DNA of 64,000 bases from Mameliella sp. CS4 (GTDB lineage Bacteria > Pseudomonadota > Alphaproteobacteria > Rhodobacterales > Rhodobacteraceae), in assembly GCF_019392335.1 (NCBI RefSeq), contig NZ_JAHXRQ010000005.1, positions 1-64,000 of the forward strand, in the 5' to 3' direction. A model generated the notes under the pieces. That model was not told where the DNA came from and searched no databases. It saw nothing but the letters and a program-made list of their open reading frames with translations. A program made the translations under genes and the position numbers. Positions 40,696 through 50,049 of this stretch are shown one piece after another (position 1 is the stretch's first letter; every line of letters starts with the position of its first letter).

Positions 40696-42390
40696 ATGGC
40701 AGATCTGGAACGGCGCATCGCGCAGGGGCGCGGGGATGAACCGGCGGACAAGGTGCTGCGCGGCGGGCAGGTGTTCGACCTGATCACCGGAGAGCTGTTG
40801 GACGGGGACGTCGCGATCTGCGGCGACACCATCGTCGGCATCATGGACCGCTACGAGGGGCGCGAGGTGATCGACGTGACGGGACTGATCCTGGTTCCCG
40901 GCTTCATCGACACGCATCTGCACATCGAATCCTCGCTGGTCACACCTTTCGAGTTCGACCGCTGCGTCGGGCCGCGCGGAGTGACGACGGCGATCTGTGA
41001 CCCGCATGAAATCGCCAACGTGATCGGCGAGGCCGGCGTGCGCTATTTCCAGGAGGCCAGCCGTCATACGCTGATGGACATCAAGGTGCAGCTGTCCTCC
41101 TGTGTGCCCTCGACCCACATGGAGACGGCAGGGGCCGAACTGACGGCGGCAGAGATTGCCGGACTGATGGGGCATCCCTCGGGCCTGGGGCTGGCGGAGT
41201 TCATGAACTTCCCCGGCGTGATCCACCGCGACCCGGGTTGCATGGACAAGCTGAGGCTCTTCGAGGGCGGCCATGTGGACGGGCATTGCCCGCTTCTGTC
41301 CGACAAGGACCTGAACGCCTATGTCGCGGCTGGCATCCGGACAGAGCACGAGGCGACCAACGCGGATGAGGCCTTGGAAAAGCTGCGCAAGGGGATGCGG
41401 GTGCTGATCCGCGAGGGGTCCGTGTCAAAGGATCTGCACGCGCTGCAACCGCTGCTGACCGAACGCACGGCGCCCTACATGTGCCTGTGCACCGACGACC
41501 GCAATCCGCTGGACATCGGGGAGCATGGCCACCTGGATTACATGATCCGCGAGTTGATCCGCCTTGGTTCATCGCCGCTGGCGGTCTATCGCGCGGCCAG
41601 CCTTTCGGCGGCAGAGGCATTCGGCCTTAAGGATCGCGGCCAGATCGCCCCGAGCAAACGCGCGGATATCGTGGCCGTCGGATCACTGGAGGCCTGCGAC
41701 GCGCAGATCGTTCTGGCCGGGGGCACCGTTCTCTCGGAGGCGGCCTTTTCAGCACGCGAGACGGTGGCGCCGGTCGGGCGCGGATCGGTCAAGGCGCCGC
41801 GGGTCTCGCCCGAGAGTTTCCGGGCCCGGGCCAACCGGGTCGAAACGGATGTGATCGGCATTCGCGAGGGCCAGATCCTGACCGACCACCTGCACGAGGA
41901 CATCGCCATCCTGGACGGCGACAAGGCGCCGGACGTGGCACGTGACCTCGTTCGCATCGCGGTGGTGGAGCGGCACGGCAAGAATGGCAATATCGCCAAG
42001 GGGTTCGTAAAGGGGTTCGGGCTGCAAGCAGGGGCAATTGCCTCGACGGTCTGCCACGATCACCACAACATCGCCTGTGTCGGTGTGGAATATGCCGACA
42101 TGGCCATCGCCGCAAATCGGCTGTCAGAGATCGAAGGCGGTTTCGTCGTGGCCCGCGACGGCAAGGTGCTGGCGGAACTCGCCCTGCCCGTCGCCGGGCT
42201 GATGAGCCTTGAGCCTTTCGAAGAGGTCCGCGCCCGGCTGGTCGACCTTCGGGCTGCGGCAAAGTCGCTTGGCGTGACGCTGGAAGAACCCTTCTTGCAG
42301 TTGGCCTTCCTTGCGCTGCCGGTCATTCCGGCGCTCAAGATCACCGATCGGGGCATGGTGGATGTGAACCGGTTCGAGATTATCGGCTAA
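40696..42390 (+). CDS. ade: Adenine deaminase
   Basis: A 564-residue amidohydrolase. Metal motif [36 protein letters not shown]-type segment ([20 protein letters not shown]), [33 protein letters not shown] and [20 protein letters not shown] match bacterial adenine deaminase, which converts adenine to hypoxanthine. The C-terminal third ([20 protein letters not shown]) is the usual second domain. I start at the ATG at 40696 (MADLERRI); upstream sequence is antisense to choX. A convergent terminator follows. Confidence 0.93.
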   Translation: MADLERRIAQGRGDEPADKVLRGGQVFDLITGELLDGDVAICGDTIVGIMDRYEGREVIDVTGLILVPGFIDTHLHIESSLVTPFEFDRCVGPRGVTTAICDPHEIANVIGEAGVRYFQEASRHTLMDIKVQLSSCVPSTHMETAGAELTAAEIAGLMGHPSGLGLAEFMNFPGVIHRDPGCMDKLRLFEGGHVDGHCPLLSDKDLNAYVAAGIRTEHEATNADEALEKLRKGMRVLIREGSVSKDLHALQPLLTERTAPYMCLCTDDRNPLDIGEHGHLDYMIRELIRLGSSPLAVYRAASLSAAEAFGLKDRGQIAPSKRADIVAVGSLEACDAQIVLAGGTVLSEAAFSARETVAPVGRGSVKAPRVSPESFRARANRVETDVIGIREGQILTDHLHEDIAILDGDKAPDVARDLVRIAVVERHGKNGNIAKGFVKGFGLQAGAIASTVCHDHHNIACVGVEYADMAIAANRLSEIEGGFVVARDGKVLAELALPVAGLMSLEPFEEVRARLVDLRAAAKSLGVTLEEPFLQLAFLALPVIPALKITDRGMVDVNRFEIIG

Positions 42391-42413
42391 GGCCCCCTCT
42401 GCCCCGCCTGTCT

Positions 42414-42437
42414 GTTTCGGCCCGAACGGGCCGAAAC
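42414..42437. terminator. Convergent terminator between ade and the transglycosylase gene
   Basis: A perfect 10-bp stem (GTTTCGGCCC with GGGCCGAAAC) and a 4-base loop, between the ade stop and the stop of the convergent gene at 42463. Confidence 0.75.
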
Positions 42438-42462
42438 TTCACCGGACCCCGGTTCGGCCGGC

Positions 42463-43638
42463 TTACAGACGGTTCAGCAGCGCAGGCGTCGGCCAGGCAT
42501 CGGCGGGCAGGCCCAGTTCGCGCTGGACGTCGCGGACCGCGTTGCGGGTGCCGGCGCCAAGAATACCGTCGATCTTGCCCACGTCATAGCCGCGTGCGGC
42601 CAGCTTGGTTTGCAGGCGCTTCATCTGCTCGCCCGACAGGCCCGGGTCCGGGTTGCCCGCGTCATAGACCGGCGCACCCTCCAGCCTCGTGCCGAAGTAG
42701 GCGGCGGTCAGGACGTAGGTAAAGCTCTGGTTCCATTCAAAGTAGATGCTGAAGTTCGGGTAGGCGATGAACGCCGGTCCCTTGTGCCCCTGCGGGATCA
42801 CGATGGACGCGTCGAGCCGGCCATCGTCCAGCGGTCCGTGTTTGCCGCGCACGCCCAGTTGCTCCCATTCCGCCACGGTCTTGGTCGCATGCATTCCGGT
42901 GTCGTACCAATCCAGGTCAGAGGGCAGTTCGACCTCCTGCAGCCAGGGCTCGTTCGGGCGCCAGCCGAGATGCGACAGCATCTTGGCGCCGGACATCAGC
43001 GCATCGGGGGCCGAGGTCTTGGGCGTCACATGGCCGTCACCGTCGCCATCGACACCGTTGATGAGGATATCCTTGGGCAGCATCTGCACCATGCCGATTT
43101 CCCCGGCCCAGGCGCCGGTCGTGGTGCGCGGGTCGAAATCGCCGTTCTCGTACAGCTTGAGCGCCGAAAAAATCTGCGGCCGGAAGATTTCCGGGCGGCG
43201 GCAGTCATGCGCTAGCGTCACCAGCGCGTTGAGCGTGTTGAAATCCCCCTGGAAGGCGCCGAAATCGGTCTCGAACGCCCAGAAGGCCAACAGGACACCG
43301 CGCGAGAGGCCGAACTCACGCTCGATCCGGTCGAAGACGGAGTCGTAGCGGTTCGCCATCTGGCGCCCCTTGTCCAGCCGGTACTGGCTGATCAGCTTGC
43401 GCGAGAAGGTGATGAAGGGATCCTGAAAGATCCCCTGCCGGCGGTCGGCCCTCAGCACGGCATCGCTTTGCTGCGCGCTGGCGAAAAATTGCCGAACCAT
43501 GGCGGGGTCATGTCCCTGCGTGACAGCCTCTTGCGCCAGACCGTCGACGAAGGCGCCAAAGCCGCCACCACAGGGCACGTCCTGCGCCTGAGCCGCGCCT
43601 GCCAGCATCAGTGCACCGATAATTGCCGAAAACCGCAT
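42463..43638 (-). CDS. MltB-like lytic murein transglycosylase with peptidoglycan-binding domain
   Basis: A 391-residue exported protein with a signal peptide (MRFSAIIGALMLAGAAQAQD). The MltB-type SLT_2 domain (residues about 30-320) has LLAFWAFETDFGAFQGDFNT with the catalytic Glu and GAWAGEIGMVQMLPKDILIN. The C-terminal 60 residues are a PG_binding_1 domain (LQTKLAARGYDVGKIDGILG). It cleaves peptidoglycan strands in the periplasm. No lipobox is seen, so it is likely soluble. The start at 43638 gives a normal signal peptide. Confidence 0.9.
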   Translation of the reverse strand: MRFSAIIGALMLAGAAQAQDVPCGGGFGAFVDGLAQEAVTQGHDPAMVRQFFASAQQSDAVLRADRRQGIFQDPFITFSRKLISQYRLDKGRQMANRYDSVFDRIEREFGLSRGVLLAFWAFETDFGAFQGDFNTLNALVTLAHDCRRPEIFRPQIFSALKLYENGDFDPRTTTGAWAGEIGMVQMLPKDILINGVDGDGDGHVTPKTSAPDALMSGAKMLSHLGWRPNEPWLQEVELPSDLDWYDTGMHATKTVAEWEQLGVRGKHGPLDDGRLDASIVIPQGHKGPAFIAYPNFSIYFEWNQSFTYVLTAAYFGTRLEGAPVYDAGNPDPGLSGEQMKRLQTKLAARGYDVGKIDGILGAGTRNAVRDVQRELGLPADAWPTPALLNRL

Positions 43639-43808
43639 GGAATTCCTCGCTTGCTCTCTTTGCCAACACAGTATCAAGACCGGCGCCCGGGGCAAGCGTG
43701 CTTCACGGTCAGGGCGCCTTGTGGCAGGTTTCCGACAACCGGGGCGGGTATTTACGCTTTATTCAAAATTCTCATAGCAATTAACCGTTTATTCACTCCT
43801 GTGAACAC

Positions 43809-44237
43809 ATGATGAAGGCAAGCAACGGTTCACCGGGGATGTCCGACCCGGGTGTTGGGTGCGAGGAGAGTCGCTTGAACGTGCTGATCGTGGAAAACAG
43901 CGAGCAGTTGGCTCAGCTGTGGCAGAGGCATATCCAACGTGGAGGCGCCCGTGTCTGGACGGCCTCCACCGAGGAAGCCGCCTTTGACCTGCTTACGGCA
44001 CAGAAATTCGACATCATCATCCTGAACGTCATGCTGGAAGGCGGCAATGCGCTGGCGGTTTCGGACCTGGCCCAATTCCGCCAGCCCGAGTCGCGCATCA
44101 TCTTCGTCACCAACACCACCTTCTTTTCGGACGGATCGATCTTCAACCTCTGCGCCAATGCCTGCGCCTTCCTGCCCAGCAGCACCTCGCCGGACGATCT
44201 GGCCACGATGGTCAACCATTACGCCCGGGCGGGCTGA
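43809..44237 (+). CDS. Stand-alone receiver-domain protein without the phospho-acceptor Asp
   Basis: A 142-residue response-regulator receiver fold (residues about 22-140), with no output domain. The conserved phospho-acceptor position reads Asn73 (DIIILNVMLEGG) instead of Asp, the acidic pair is Glu29-Asn30 instead of Asp-Asp, and the usual Lys before Pro in the last loop is Ser-Ser (FLPSSTSPDD). The Thr of IIFVTNTT is kept. It therefore probably signals without phosphorylation, as other pseudo-receivers do. It starts at an ATG at 43809 behind an AT-rich promoter-like region and is convergent with the hydroquinone reductase gene. Confidence 0.8.
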   Translation: MMKASNGSPGMSDPGVGCEESRLNVLIVENSEQLAQLWQRHIQRGGARVWTASTEEAAFDLLTAQKFDIIILNVMLEGGNALAVSDLAQFRQPESRIIFVTNTTFFSDGSIFNLCANACAFLPSSTSPDDLATMVNHYARAG

Positions 44238-44243
44238 GGCAAC

Positions 44244-45233
44244 TCAGGCCGCCCGCAGCCTTTCGCGCCCATGCGGCGCGTCAAGATCCAGGTTCGGCCC
44301 GATGGGCACGATGCGATGCGGGTTCACCGTCTCGTGGCTATAGTAGTAATGCCGCGTGATATGGTCGAAGTTTACCGTCTTCGCCACGCCCGGCCACTGG
44401 TAAAGCTCTCGCGTATAGGCCCAGAGGTTTGGATAGTCGACGATCCGCGCAAGGTTGCACTTGAAGTGACCGTGATAGACCTTGTCGAAGCGGATCAGCG
44501 TGGTGAAGAGACGCCAGTCTGCCTCGGTGATCGTGTCACCCATCAGGTAGCGGTTCCGCGACAACCGGTCCTCGATCCAGTCCAGCGTATCAAAGAGCGG
44601 GTGCACGGCGCCGTCATAGGCCTCTTGGGTAGTAGCAAAGCCCGACTTGTAGACCCCGTTGTTCAACGTGTCGTAGATGCGCGCGTTCACCGGCTCGATG
44701 GCCTCGCGCATGGCCTTGGGCCAGTAGTCGTCCCGGTTGCCGGTGATCCCGTCAAAGGCAGAGTTGAGCATCCGGATGATCTCGGCGCTTTCGTTCGAGA
44801 CGATGGTCTCGCGGCTCTTGTCCCACAGCACCGGGACGGTGACGCGGGTCGTCGCCTGAGGGTCGGCCTTGGTGTAGATGTCACGCAAGTAACGCAGGCC
44901 ATAAAGCGTGTCGCCCGTCGCGCCCTTGTCGTCAGTGTCGAAGGTCCAGCCGTCGCCCAGCATGTCCGGATGCACGGCGCTGACGGTGATCAGGTCCTCC
45001 AACCCCTTGAGTTGACGAAAGATCAGCGCACGATGCGCCCAGGGGCAGGCATAGCTGACATAAAGATGATAGCGGCCGGGCTCGGCCTTGAAGCCGCCCT
45101 CACCGGTGGGGCCGGGCGCGCCGTCGTCAGTGATCCAGTTGCGCCAGCTCGACTCCGACCGCACGAACTTGCCGCCGGTCTTTCCGGTGTCGTACCAGCC
45201 TTCGTGCCAGGTGCCGTCAACAAGTTGTCCCAT
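44244..45233 (-). CDS. yqjG: Glutathionyl-hydroquinone reductase (YqjG/omega-GST family)
   Basis: A 329-residue xi/omega-class GST with the active-site Cys in YVSYACPWAHRALIFRQLKG, VTVPVLWDKSRETIVSNESA, and the long C-terminal helical domain (WRLFTTLIRFDKVYHGHFKC). Such enzymes reduce glutathionyl-hydroquinones to hydroquinones. The start at 45233 (MGQLVDGTWHEGWYDTGKTG) is the family N-terminus. Its 3' end lies just after the convergent receiver gene. Confidence 0.92.
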   Translation of the reverse strand: MGQLVDGTWHEGWYDTGKTGGKFVRSESSWRNWITDDGAPGPTGEGGFKAEPGRYHLYVSYACPWAHRALIFRQLKGLEDLITVSAVHPDMLGDGWTFDTDDKGATGDTLYGLRYLRDIYTKADPQATTRVTVPVLWDKSRETIVSNESAEIIRMLNSAFDGITGNRDDYWPKAMREAIEPVNARIYDTLNNGVYKSGFATTQEAYDGAVHPLFDTLDWIEDRLSRNRYLMGDTITEADWRLFTTLIRFDKVYHGHFKCNLARIVDYPNLWAYTRELYQWPGVAKTVNFDHITRHYYYSHETVNPHRIVPIGPNLDLDAPHGRERLRAA

Positions 45234-45330
45234 GCTATCCTCCTTTGGCTTGGCAGGGAGGTAGAGCCAAAGGTCCCGCACACCAAGGCAGACTGGCGCG
45301 CAGGGGGTCTGTGCTGACGCACAGGCGCCC

Positions 45331-45564
45331 CTAGCGCATGTAGGTCTGCCAGACCCAGATCAGCAGCAGCGCCCCCAGAACGGCCCCGACAAGACCCGCC
45401 AACAGCCCTGTCACGGTCAGCAAAAAGCGCAGCACGAGGCCGCCGATCAGCGCCCCGCCGATGCCAATGGCGATGGTCGGCAGGATGCCGGTTTCCATCT
45501 TCATCATGCGGGTCGCAAGGAAGCCCGCGGCGGCACCGACGATGATGAGCCAGACGATATGCAT
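45331..45564 (-). CDS. GlsB/YeaQ/YmgE-family membrane protein
   Basis: A 77-residue protein with three hydrophobic segments (HIVWLIIVGAAAGFLATRMM; LPTIAIGIGGALIGGLVLRF; LLAGLVGAVLGALLLIWVWQ) and the family Gly pattern. These small inner-membrane proteins are linked to stress and envelope adaptation in other bacteria, with no defined activity. CAGGAGCATCC precedes the ATG. A second relative lies about 240 bases to the right on the same strand. Confidence 0.85.
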   Translation of the reverse strand: MHIVWLIIVGAAAGFLATRMMKMETGILPTIAIGIGGALIGGLVLRFLLTVTGLLAGLVGAVLGALLLIWVWQTYMR

Positions 45565-45807
45565 GGATGCTCCTGTTGGGGCTGACGTGTCTTTGCGGGC
45601 AGGATAGGCCTGCAGGACAGCGGCGCAATGGGGAATTCAGTCGCCCTCGGCGCCTCGCATCGGCCACCGTACCGCCCGACACGCGCGGACTGGCATTCGT
45701 GGACCAACCATTGCTGCTTTGGTTTTCCAAACACCCTCGGGGAGGCGCTCGGTGAGAGACGGGGCAGAGACCCCGGGATCTGCGCGCCGAAAGCGCGTTG
45801 CGCGCGG

Positions 45808-46047
45808 TCAGCGCCGGCGCCAGTGGGTTGGAACGATGATCAGCGCGCCGATGGAAGCGAGGATGGCATTCACGCCGGGACTGCGGAAACCGATGCCGAA
45901 CATGAGGGTGACGAAATAGAACAGGAAGGCGCCACCGATGCAGATGATGATGCTGGGCAGGATGCCATTGCGGGTAAAGCCCGATTTCTCGGAGACATAG
46001 CCGGTGATCCCGGCGATGACCACGGTGCCGATCAGGGTGGGGAACAT
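45808..46047 (-). CDS. Second GlsB/YeaQ-like small membrane protein
   Basis: A 79-residue protein with the same three-segment layout (LIGTVVIAGITGYVSEKSGF; ILPSIIICIGGAFLFYFVTL; SPGVNAILASIGALIIVPTH) and a basic end. Start at the ATG at 46047 with AAGGAGACC upstream. The family Gly-rich motifs are more divergent than in the 45331 copy, so it may be an old duplicate. It is separated from fmt by 58 bases. Confidence 0.7.
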   Translation of the reverse strand: MFPTLIGTVVIAGITGYVSEKSGFTRNGILPSIIICIGGAFLFYFVTLMFGIGFRSPGVNAILASIGALIIVPTHWRRR

Positions 46048-46105
46048 GGGGGTCTCCTTGGGTCCGGGGTCAAGATAGAGGCCGGGGTGCGGGATGCCCA
46101 GAGGG

Positions 46106-47017
46106 TCAGGCGCCCAGGTGCGCGCCCTTGGGCAGGGGGCAGCCATTGAGGAAGGTGGCGGCGTCCTGCGCGCCCTTGCCCGCCCGTTGCGCGCGGGTGA
46201 TGCGCAGGGCGCCGGTGCCGCAGGCCACGGTGAAGCGGTCGTCCAACAGCGTGCCCGGCGTGCCCTGCCCGTCTGCCGGTTCGGCGCCCAGCAGTTTTAT
46301 CCGGTCGCCCTGGTGCGTGGTCCAGGCCCCGGGAAAGGGCGCGAGGCCGCGGACCTGGCGCGAGATTTCGTCCGCGGGACGGGTCCAGTCGACGGCGGCC
46401 TCGGCCTTGTCGATCTTGGCGGCATAGGTCACGCCTTCCTCGGGCTGAGACTTGGGGACGAGATCGTCGATCCGGTCGAGCGCCTGCGTGATGAGGCGGG
46501 CGCCCATCTGGCTCAGGCGGTCGTGCAGCGCGCCGGTGGTTTCGGTTGCCCCGATGGGGGTGGCCTCGCGCATCAGGACCGGGCCAGTGTCGAGCCCCGC
46601 CTCCATCTGCATGATGCAGACGCCGGTTTCCGCGTCCCCGGCCATGATGGCGCGGTGGATCGGCGCCGCGCCGCGCCAGCGGGGCAGCAGGGATGCGTGG
46701 ATGTTGAGGCAGCCATGTTTCGGCGCGTCGAGCACGGGTTGCGGCAGGATCAGCCCGTAGGCAACAACCACGGCCACGTCGGCGTTCAGGTCGGCGAATG
46801 CGGCCTGCTCCTCGGGCGATTTCAACCGCTCGGGGTGACGGACGGGCAGGCCCAGCGCAAGGGCCCGTTGGTGGACCGGGGTCGGCCGGTCCTTCTTGCC
46901 ACGTCCGGCGGGGCGCGGTGGCTGGCAGTAGACGCAGGCGATGTCATGGCCCGCCGCATGCAGCGCGTCGAGGACGGGGACGGAGAAATCGGGGGTTCCC
47001 ATGAAGATGACGCGCAT
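46106..47017 (-). CDS. fmt: Methionyl-tRNA formyltransferase
   Basis: A 303-residue enzyme that formylates initiator Met-tRNA. N-terminal domain: [20 protein letters not shown], the formyl-tetrahydrofolate binding [20 protein letters not shown] with the catalytic Asn-His-Asp set ([17 protein letters not shown]), and the C-terminal OB-like domain ([20 protein letters not shown]). The start MRVIFMG (47017) is the family start. It lies downstream of three deformylase-family genes, a typical pairing of formylation and deformylation, but separated from them by a tandem palindrome. Confidence 0.96.
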   Translation of the reverse strand: MRVIFMGTPDFSVPVLDALHAAGHDIACVYCQPPRPAGRGKKDRPTPVHQRALALGLPVRHPERLKSPEEQAAFADLNADVAVVVAYGLILPQPVLDAPKHGCLNIHASLLPRWRGAAPIHRAIMAGDAETGVCIMQMEAGLDTGPVLMREATPIGATETTGALHDRLSQMGARLITQALDRIDDLVPKSQPEEGVTYAAKIDKAEAAVDWTRPADEISRQVRGLAPFPGAWTTHQGDRIKLLGAEPADGQGTPGTLLDDRFTVACGTGALRITRAQRAGKGAQDAATFLNGCPLPKGAHLGA

Positions 47018-47070
47018 ATGCCTGCTCCTGCGGTGCTCGTATTTGGGGTGTAGCGCAGGCGGGTGGACCG

Positions 47071-47120
47071 GGCCAAGGGCCTTCGAAGGCCCTTGCAAGC
47101 GGCTTTGAAGCCGCTTGGCC
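47071..47120. repeat. Tandem palindrome between the def genes and fmt
   Basis: Two 22-base palindromes lie back to back. The first (47074-47095) is perfectly self-complementary, with half CAAGGGCCTTC. The second (47096-47117) has arms CAAGCGGCTT and AAGCCGCTTG around a 2-base centre. They share a CTTG-CAAG junction, and outer GGCCAAG and CTTGGCC also pair. The element could form stacked hairpins or a larger one. It lies in the 121-base gap between the third def-family stop and fmt, so it may attenuate or process the def-fmt transcript. Confidence 0.75.
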
Positions 47121-47138
47121 CCGCCCCGACCGATAGCA

Positions 47139-47633
47139 TCAGGCGCGTTTGCGGGCCTTGCGCAGCAGCATGTCGCGTTTCATCTTGCTGAGCCGGTCGA
47201 AATACATGCGCCCGTTCAGATGGTCGATCTGGTGCTGCACCGAGGTGGCCCAGAGACCGACAAGATCCTTGCGCACCTTCATCCCCTGCGGGTCGGTATA
47301 GGTGACGGTCACAGCGCGGGGACGGCTGATCTTTGCATGCACGCCGGGCAGGTTGGGGCTGGCCTCGTCGTGGTCGCGGAACTCGACCGAGGCGTGCAGG
47401 ATCTCGGGATTGGCCATACGCAGCGCCTTGCCGCGCTCTTTGGAGGCATCCACGACCGCGAGGCGCAGCATGACACCGATCTGCGGCGCCGCCAGCCCGA
47501 CACCCGGCATGGCCTCCATCGTGTCGATCATGTCCTCCCAGATCCCGCGAATCTCGTCGGTGATTTCAGCGACCGGAGCGGCGGCGGTGCGCAGGCGCTT
47601 GTCGGGCCAGGGGACGAAGGGACGCAGGCTCAT
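47139..47633 (-). CDS. Degenerate peptide deformylase-like protein
   Basis: A 164-residue PDF homologue. The first motif ([10 protein letters not shown]) is intact, but the metal Cys motif EGCLS is replaced by Glu-Ala-Ser-Pro-Asn (Ser92 for Cys), and the HExxH motif reads HQIDH (Gln135 for the catalytic Glu). Two His ligands (134 and 138) remain. This should abolish normal deformylase activity. It overlaps the next def gene by 4 bases (ATGA), so it is translated in step with it. Possible roles are binding of formyl-peptides or of ribosomes without catalysis; a decaying gene is the alternative, though the frame is fully open. Confidence 0.85.
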   Translation of the reverse strand: MSLRPFVPWPDKRLRTAAAPVAEITDEIRGIWEDMIDTMEAMPGVGLAAPQIGVMLRLAVVDASKERGKALRMANPEILHASVEFRDHDEASPNLPGVHAKISRPRAVTVTYTDPQGMKVRKDLVGLWATSVQHQIDHLNGRMYFDRLSKMKRDMLLRKARKRA

Positions 47634-48133
47634 GCCCCCTGCCCCGCCTCGTATGCCGCCAGCAGCGCATCGCGCCCGGCCGGGTCAAGCCGATCGAAGT
47701 GCAGGACCCCGTCGAGATGATCGTATTCATGCTGGGCAATGGTGGCCTCGGCGCCACTCAGGCTCAGCTGCCGCGCGGTGCCCGTCAGATCGGTGAAGGC
47801 CAGCGTGATCTCCGCGGGGCGGGTCACGTCGGCGGTAACGCCGGGGACGGACAGGCAGCCCTCTGTCGCAACGGCCTGTTCATCGGACGCCGAGAGGATC
47901 GACGGGTTGATGCAGACCAGCGGCGTCATGTCGCCCTCTTTCCAGCCCGCATCCATGACGAAGACCCGTTGCATCACGCCGACTTGCGGCGCTGCAAGGC
48001 CGCGACCGGGCGCATCGTACATGGTTTCAAACATGTCCGTGACCAGCGCCTCGAGCGCGGCAGGGTCCTCGACCGGCGCGCAGGGCAAAGCCAGGCGCGG
48101 ATCGGGCCATTTCAGGATCGGCAGGAGGCTCAT
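47630..48133 (-). CDS. def: Peptide deformylase, second copy
   Basis: A 167-residue PDF with all three motifs: GRGLAAPQVGV, the metal Cys in EGCLSVPG, and the catalytic QHEYDHLDG (Tyr in place of the usual Ile, which is tolerated in some type 2 PDFs). It removes the formyl group from nascent N-termini, using a divalent metal. Start at the ATG at 48133, sharing 4 bases with the upstream def; ATGA overlap with the degenerate copy downstream. Confidence 0.92.
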   Translation of the reverse strand: MSLLPILKWPDPRLALPCAPVEDPAALEALVTDMFETMYDAPGRGLAAPQVGVMQRVFVMDAGWKEGDMTPLVCINPSILSASDEQAVATEGCLSVPGVTADVTRPAEITLAFTDLTGTARQLSLSGAEATIAQHEYDHLDGVLHFDRLDPAGRDALLAAYEAGQGA

Positions 48134-48657
48134 GCCTTCTCCCGCGCGCGTTCTTTCTTCAGCTTGACCATCTTGCGGGTGATCATCTGGCGGCGCAGCG
48201 GTTTGAGGTAATCGATGAACAATTTGCCGTCGAGGTGGTCGATCTCGTGCTGGACGCAGGTCGCCCAGAGCCCGTCGAAGGTTTCGCGCCGCAGCTTGCC
48301 GTCGCGGTCGAGCCATTCGACATCCACTACCTTGGGCCGTTCGACATCGGCATACTGGTCGGGGATGGACAGGCAGCCTTCTTCATAGACGTTGCGTTCG
48401 TCGCTGCTGGCCACCACTTGCGGGTTGAACATGACCAGCGGCCGCGGGTCGTCGCCGTCATCCTTCTTCGCGCAGTCCAGCGCGATCAGCCGCGACAGCA
48501 CCCCGATCTGCGGCGCGGCCAGCCCGATGCCCGGGGCAGCGTACATGGTTTCCAGCATGTCGTCCGAAAGGCTGCGCAACTCGTCCGACAGATCGTCGAC
48601 GGGGGCGCAGACCTTTTTCAGGCGGGGGTCGGGGTGGATGAGGATCGGCCGTTTCAT
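48130..48657 (-). CDS. def: Peptide deformylase, canonical copy
   Basis: A 175-residue PDF with fully canonical motifs: [18 protein letters not shown] and QHEIDHLDG, and the C-terminal helix ending in a basic tail (RRQMITRKMVKLKKERAREK). It starts MKRPILIHPDPRLKK. It is the first of three consecutive overlapping def-family genes and most probably the housekeeping enzyme. Confidence 0.95.
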   Translation of the reverse strand: MKRPILIHPDPRLKKVCAPVDDLSDELRSLSDDMLETMYAAPGIGLAAPQIGVLSRLIALDCAKKDDGDDPRPLVMFNPQVVASSDERNVYEEGCLSIPDQYADVERPKVVDVEWLDRDGKLRRETFDGLWATCVQHEIDHLDGKLFIDYLKPLRRQMITRKMVKLKKERAREKA

Positions 48658-48760
48658 GCGCCCGATTTAAGCATGGCGGACGATATAGGCAAGCGCGCCC
48701 CCTTGCACCTGCCACCCGTCAGGATAGCTTGCGCGGCATAGATGCAGAAAGGGGCAGGTG

Positions 48761-49936
48761 ATGAGCCGGTTTGACGAGGACATCGACCGCGTAGGCACGC
48801 ATTCGACCAAGTGGGACATGATGGAAAAGGCCTATGGCGTCTCGCCCGAGGACGGGCTGGCGATGTGGGTCGCGGACATGGACTTTCGTCCGCCCGATTG
48901 CGTGCGCGCGGCCCTGCAACGGATGGTCGATCACGGGCTCTTTGGCTATTTCGGCCCGGACACGGCCTATCGCGACGCGATCCGCTGGTGGCTGCACGAG
49001 CGGCACGGCTGGGAAATCTCGCCCGACTGGATCTTTTCCACGCACGGCCTGGTGAACGGCACCGCCATGTGCCTGCAGGCCTATACCGAACCGGGGGATG
49101 GCGTGGTGCTGTTCACACCCGTTTATCACGCCTTCGCCCGGGTGATCCGCGCCGCCGGGCGCGAGGTGGTGGAATGTCCGCTGGTGATGAACAACGGTCG
49201 CTACGAGATGGATTTCGACGCCTACGACGGGATGATGACCGGGCGCGAGAAGATGGTGATGCTCTGTTCGCCGCACAATCCCGGCGGCCGGGTCTGGACA
49301 GAGGAGGAACTGCGCGGGCTCGCCGAGTTCGCCAAGCGGCATGACCTTGTGCTGGTCTCGGACGAAATCCACCATGACCTGCTGATGCCCGGCGAACGAC
49401 ACATCCCGATGGCCCGGGTCGATGCGGGGATCGAGGATCGGCTGGTCATGATGTCGGCCACCACCAAGACCTTCAACATGGCGGGCAGCCACATCGGCAA
49501 TGTCATCATCCCCGACGCCGCCCTGCGCAAGCGGTTTGGCGATGTCATGGCGGGCCTGGGCATGTCGCCCAATTCCTTTGGCATGGTGACGGCGACGGCG
49601 GCCTATTCGCCCGAGGGCGCGGCCTGGGTCGATGAGCTCTGCGCCTACCTCGATGGCAACCGGCGGCTGTTCGACGCGGGTGTGAACGCCATCCCGGGTG
49701 TGACCTCGATGCCGATGCAGGCCACCTACCTGGCCTGGGTCGATTTTGCGGGTACGGGCATGTCGCCCGAGGAATTCACCCGTCGGGTGGAAAAGGAGGC
49801 CCGGATTGCGGTGAACCACGGCAACACCTTCGGCAGCGGCGGAGAGAGCTTCCTGCGGTTCAACTATGCCACGCCGCGGGCACGGGTGGCAGAGGCGGTT
49901 TCGCGGTTGCAAGAGGCGTTTGCCGACCTGCAGTAG
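48761..49936 (+). CDS. MalY/PatB-type PLP enzyme (cystathionine beta-lyase-like)
   Basis: A 391-residue PLP enzyme of the MalY/PatB group: MWVADMDFRPPDCVRAALQR, FSTHGLVNGTAMCLQAYTEP, HNPGGRVWTEEELRGLAEFA, and the PLP Lys in MSATTKTFNMAGSHIGNV. Family members cleave cystathionine or cysteine conjugates. I start at the ATG at 48761; a GTG three bases upstream is possible. It is divergent from the def genes and convergent with the TRIC-type channel gene, with a hairpin between them. Confidence 0.85.
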   Translation: MSRFDEDIDRVGTHSTKWDMMEKAYGVSPEDGLAMWVADMDFRPPDCVRAALQRMVDHGLFGYFGPDTAYRDAIRWWLHERHGWEISPDWIFSTHGLVNGTAMCLQAYTEPGDGVVLFTPVYHAFARVIRAAGREVVECPLVMNNGRYEMDFDAYDGMMTGREKMVMLCSPHNPGGRVWTEEELRGLAEFAKRHDLVLVSDEIHHDLLMPGERHIPMARVDAGIEDRLVMMSATTKTFNMAGSHIGNVIIPDAALRKRFGDVMAGLGMSPNSFGMVTATAAYSPEGAAWVDELCAYLDGNRRLFDAGVNAIPGVTSMPMQATYLAWVDFAGTGMSPEEFTRRVEKEARIAVNHGNTFGSGGESFLRFNYATPRARVAEAVSRLQEAFADLQ

Positions 49937-49960
49937 CGCCCGCGCCTTTGGAAAGACAAA

Positions 49961-49980
49961 GCGAGGGGCCAGCCCCTCGC
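49961..49980. terminator. Hairpin between convergent MalY-like and TRIC genes
   Basis: GCGAGGGG (49961-49968) pairs with CCCCTCGC (49973-49980) around four bases in the 113-base convergent gap. No T run of length. Confidence 0.55.
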
Positions 49981-50049
49981 GCTCCCCGGAGTATTCCGCG
50001 CCCAAAGAAACACAGGTGGCGGCGCGATGTCAGCGGGACGCGCCTTGGA

